A DNA stretch of 64,000 nucleotides from JAKAAZ01 sp963817855 (lineage in GTDB: Bacteria; Acidobacteriota; Terriglobia; Terriglobales; Acidobacteriaceae), in contig CAWFQA010000002.1 of NCBI GenBank assembly GCA_963817855.1, positions 682,001 through 746,000 on the forward strand, given 5' to 3'. A model generated the notes under the pieces. That model ran no database searches. It was not told the origin of the DNA and was given only the letters and a program-made list of their open reading frames with translations. Below are positions 61,966 to 64,000 of the stretch, in pieces. The position numbers and the translations under genes were made by a program. How positions within the stretch are numbered: position 1 is the stretch's first letter; each line of letters begins with the position of its first letter.

Positions 61966-62402
61966 TCGTAAGATGTCAGCTCATAACCTCGCGGCACAGA
62001 CGGATTTCAACGTTTTCTCGGCCGGTGAGCAGAACAAGCTTAAAGCCAGCCACGATTTTGGCAGAACGAAGACAATTGCTGAGGCCTCCCCCCAAAAGGA
62101 GCGGAGACTCGCCCACTGAATTTGAACCGCCGAATCCCGCTCCATCATCTTATTGGGCGGCAGACGATTGAGGTCCAAATTTGTATTCCCTATATGCAAT
62201 TGGGCTGCACGACTGGAATGAAGGCCGATCTGTCATTCACCCAGTAAGAGCACCTTGACGGTGCTATTTCATTTCTATTTCTGAGTTACACCCGAGCCCC
62301 GGACCGTTTGCAATCAAAGTCAAGCGGTATGCTTGAAGAGGTGCCTGAGCAGCAGCGAAACTGTCGGCCGCTCTTGGGCTGCACGTAAGTTTACATTCGC
62401 CC
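61966..62402. other. Intergenic region between divergent peptidase and permease genes
   Basis: About 437 bases with no supported gene. A hairpin with a T-rich tail at 62249-62280 is listed separately. The permease promoter should lie between that hairpin and 62403, but no convincing -35/-10 pair is visible. Confidence 0.35.
62249..62280 (+). terminator. Orphan terminator-like hairpin
   Basis: AGCACC at 62249-62254 and GGTGCT at 62260-62265 form a six-pair stem with a TTGAC loop, followed on the plus strand by ATTTCATTTCTATTT. This resembles an intrinsic terminator on the plus strand, although no annotated plus-strand gene ends before it. Confidence 0.4.
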
Positions 62403-63656
62403 ATGGCTGCTGCCAACACACATAGTTCGACCTTCGCCCGTACGCTGGCCAGCGCCAAACAAACCATGGTGCTCAGCGAGATCATCTCGCTTGCGCTCGA
62501 CAGCTTTCGCGCCAACAAGGTTCGCTTTGCATTGACCGCCCTGGGCATGGTGATGGGATCAGCCTCCGTAATTCTGGTCGCGACCATTGGACTGACCGGC
62601 AGGGAATATGCGATCAATCTCATCCAGGGTATCGGCGCCAACATGATCGTCGCCGACTGTCAGTGCGGCGGCATGAACCCCGACTCACTTACTTACGAGG
62701 ATCTGACGGCTGTCGACGAGCAGGTTCCCGGTATCATCTGGTCTTCACCGATGCTGGAGATGCAGGTCCCGATCAGCTTCGGAGACGGTAAGGTGAGGGA
62801 CATCCTGATTCTGGGCGTTTCCTCCCAATATAAGGATGTGCGAAATCTCGTAGTCCTTTACGGCCGCTTCTTCGACCAAGAGGACACCCTTAGCCACGCC
62901 AAAGTCGCCGTTGTTACCGTTCCATTCGCTGAGCACCTCTACGGAACTGCCGATCGTGCCATCAATCGAACGTTTACGATCCGAGGCATTCCTTTCACCA
63001 TCATTGGTGTCTTCAAAGAAAAAGTAAATACCTGGGGAATGTCCGAAATCGCAAACCAGACCATCCTTATTCCCTACCCCGTGGGCCGATATTTCACCGG
63101 AACCAACGCCGTGAAGCAGTTGTTTTTTTCCGTTCGTAATTTCGGCGATACGCCGCGGGCGCGGAATGAGATCGCGAATGTCATCCAGTCTCGCCATCGC
63201 CCTGGGTCGGTGTACGACGTGGTGGAATACACCGCGCTGGTGGAAACTGCGGCACACATCGCGGACATCATGACACTCGTCCTGCTGTTGGTTTCCGCGA
63301 TTACGCTGGCCGTCAGCGGGGTGGGCATTATGAACATCATGCTGGCGACGGTTCGATCGCGCATTCGCGAAATCGGCATTCGCAAAGCCGTCGGCGCCAC
63401 GTATCGAGAAATTCAACTTCAATTTCTTGCCGAGGCCATTCTTATTTCGCTCAGCGGCGGGATTTTCGGCACGCTCCTGGGGCTGGCCCTTCCGCTTTCA
63501 GTCCGATTTTTCCTTCCAGCCTATACGATTCCGATTTCCCCGTGGTCCGTCGTCATTTCTCTATCCACGGCGATGCTGGTTGGAATTCTTTTTGGAACGC
63601 TGCCCGCCACACGCGCTGCCCAGATGGACCCTGTCGAATCGCTCAAGTACGAGTAA
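62403..63656 (+). CDS. ABC transporter permease, MacB/FtsX type
   Basis: Membrane permease of the MacB-like type, 417 residues, with a large periplasmic domain. Seen: LALDSFRANKVRFALTALGM and VMGSASVILVATIGL (first span near 35-65), a periplasmic MacB_PCD domain (about 70-285), then the FtsX block with ITLAVSGVGIMNIMLATVRS, RIREIGIRKAVGATYREIQL and GTLPATRAAQMDPVESLKYE at the C-terminus. Start at 62403 or the ATG at 62466. No ATPase gene is adjacent in the window, so its partner is elsewhere. Such pumps export peptides, macrolides or lipids. Confidence 0.9.
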   Translation: MAAANTHSSTFARTLASAKQTMVLSEIISLALDSFRANKVRFALTALGMVMGSASVILVATIGLTGREYAINLIQGIGANMIVADCQCGGMNPDSLTYEDLTAVDEQVPGIIWSSPMLEMQVPISFGDGKVRDILILGVSSQYKDVRNLVVLYGRFFDQEDTLSHAKVAVVTVPFAEHLYGTADRAINRTFTIRGIPFTIIGVFKEKVNTWGMSEIANQTILIPYPVGRYFTGTNAVKQLFFSVRNFGDTPRARNEIANVIQSRHRPGSVYDVVEYTALVETAAHIADIMTLVLLLVSAITLAVSGVGIMNIMLATVRSRIREIGIRKAVGATYREIQLQFLAEAILISLSGGIFGTLLGLALPLSVRFFLPAYTIPISPWSVVISLSTAMLVGILFGTLPATRAAQMDPVESLKYE

Positions 63657-63708
63657 TCGCCGCGAACCAAAGGCGACGCCCTAACAATAGGGAAAGGAAC
63701 CCGACATC

Positions 63709-64000
63709 TCAGCCCGCCACGATTTCCCGCGCAGCCGCTCGTCCTGACCGGACTAAATCGGGCAATCCGACTCCCCGATACGCATTGCCGATCAGTCGAA
63801 TATGTGGGAGCTCCGCAATTCGAGAATCCAGTTCCGCCATGCGATCTGCGTGGCCCACTTCATAAAGCGGGAGAGAGTTCGGCCAGCGTCGAGCAAGCGC
63901 AACCGACGGCTCAGGCAATTTTCCCAAATAGCGTTCGAGCTGCATTCGAGCCAGACGGATCAACGTGGCATCATCCTGCTTCAGAAGTGTGGGAGCCGAG
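63709..64000 (-). CDS. Protoporphyrinogen oxidase, C-terminal part (runs off the window)
   Basis: Last part of a HemY/HemG-type FAD protoporphyrinogen oxidase, which makes protoporphyrin IX in haem synthesis. Seen: the frame is open to the right edge and carries RRWPNSLPLYEVGHADRMAE, LDSRIAELPHIRLIGNAYRG and VGLPDLVRSGRAAAREIV, the FAD-contacting C-terminal signature. It converges on the permease gene. The N-terminal two thirds lie outside. Confidence 0.88.
   Translation of the reverse strand, partial: SAPTLLKQDDATLIRLARMQLERYLGKLPEPSVALARRWPNSLPLYEVGHADRMAELDSRIAELPHIRLIGNAYRGVGLPDLVRSGRAAAREIVAG

Noticed and set aside
61981..62199. 72-residue minus-strand frame upstream of the metallopeptidase gene
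   Set aside because: No ribosome-binding site or family similarity visible; not supported.
1..64000. tRNA, rRNA, CRISPR arrays, intact insertion sequences, prophage
   Set aside because: I looked in the gene-free stretches on both strands and saw no convincing cloverleaf, spaced repeats, transposase or phage genes.

Overview
The window looks like a piece of an Acidobacteriota (Terriglobia-type) chromosome. The lineage hints are a VWFA-related protein of the acidobacterial type, a DUF5715 protein, a DUF6580 membrane protein, a DUF4136 protein, and many exported enzymes with PQQ, SMP-30, DUF1080 and RidA folds. I see no rRNA, tRNA, CRISPR array, intact insertion sequence or prophage. This assignment rests on gene content only.

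Layout. 1-8.5 kb: the end of a frameshifted pseudouridine synthase, an exported VWA protein, ligA, two membrane proteins, an exported M1-like peptidase and rlmB. 8.6-20.3 kb: an ECF sigma factor with a membrane partner, a zinc-ribbon membrane protein, a LytTR response regulator, a ferredoxin-NADP reductase-like protein, a decayed TonB-receptor/histidine-kinase locus, DUF4136 and DUF5715 proteins, an MFS exporter, tagaturonate reductase and a decayed Crp/Fnr fragment. 20.5-24.1 kb: a tightly overlapping six-gene operon made of a secreted Cys-rich precursor peptide, an MNIO (DUF692) maturase, a DUF2063 partner, DoxX, an ECF sigma factor and a zinc-finger anti-sigma factor. This is a bufferin/HvfA-type copper-binding RiPP system. 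24.1-30.9 kb: a CitE-like lyase with a CaiB-like CoA transferase, an exported esterase, an MFS transporter, a phytoene-desaturase-like oxidoreductase and an HdeD-like protein. 30.9-36.7 kb: the imuA-imuB-dnaE2 mutagenesis cassette. 37.0-41.3 kb: a seven-gene Mrp/Mbh-type cation/proton antiporter module without a full MrpA. 41.5-51.5 kb: a DUF1080 protein, threonine deaminase, gltB-gltD and an AlaC-type aminotransferase. 51.6-60.4 kb: a cluster whose products all carry export signals (SMP-30 lactonase, PQQ dehydrogenase, dihaem cytochrome c, a DUF4380-like protein, a multi-RidA protein, a bicupin, and a Tat-exported SelA-fold PLP enzyme). 61-64 kb: an exported metallopeptidase, a MacB/FtsX-type permease and the 3' end of a protoporphyrinogen oxidase gene.

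How genes work together. The 20.5-24.1 kb operon probably makes a modified periplasmic metal-binding peptide under its own sigma/anti-sigma control. The 51.6-60.4 kb cluster reads as periplasmic oxidation of a sugar or amino sugar: dehydrogenase plus cytochrome, then lactonase, then a PLP lyase with RidA clearing the enamine/imine. That pathway is inference. Several genes carry apparent single-base frameshifts (0-1 kb, 12-14 kb, 19.5 kb, 55.3-58 kb), while about 26 kb between 28.6 and 55.2 kb is free of them. This points to local decay or local sequence error rather than uniformly poor sequence.
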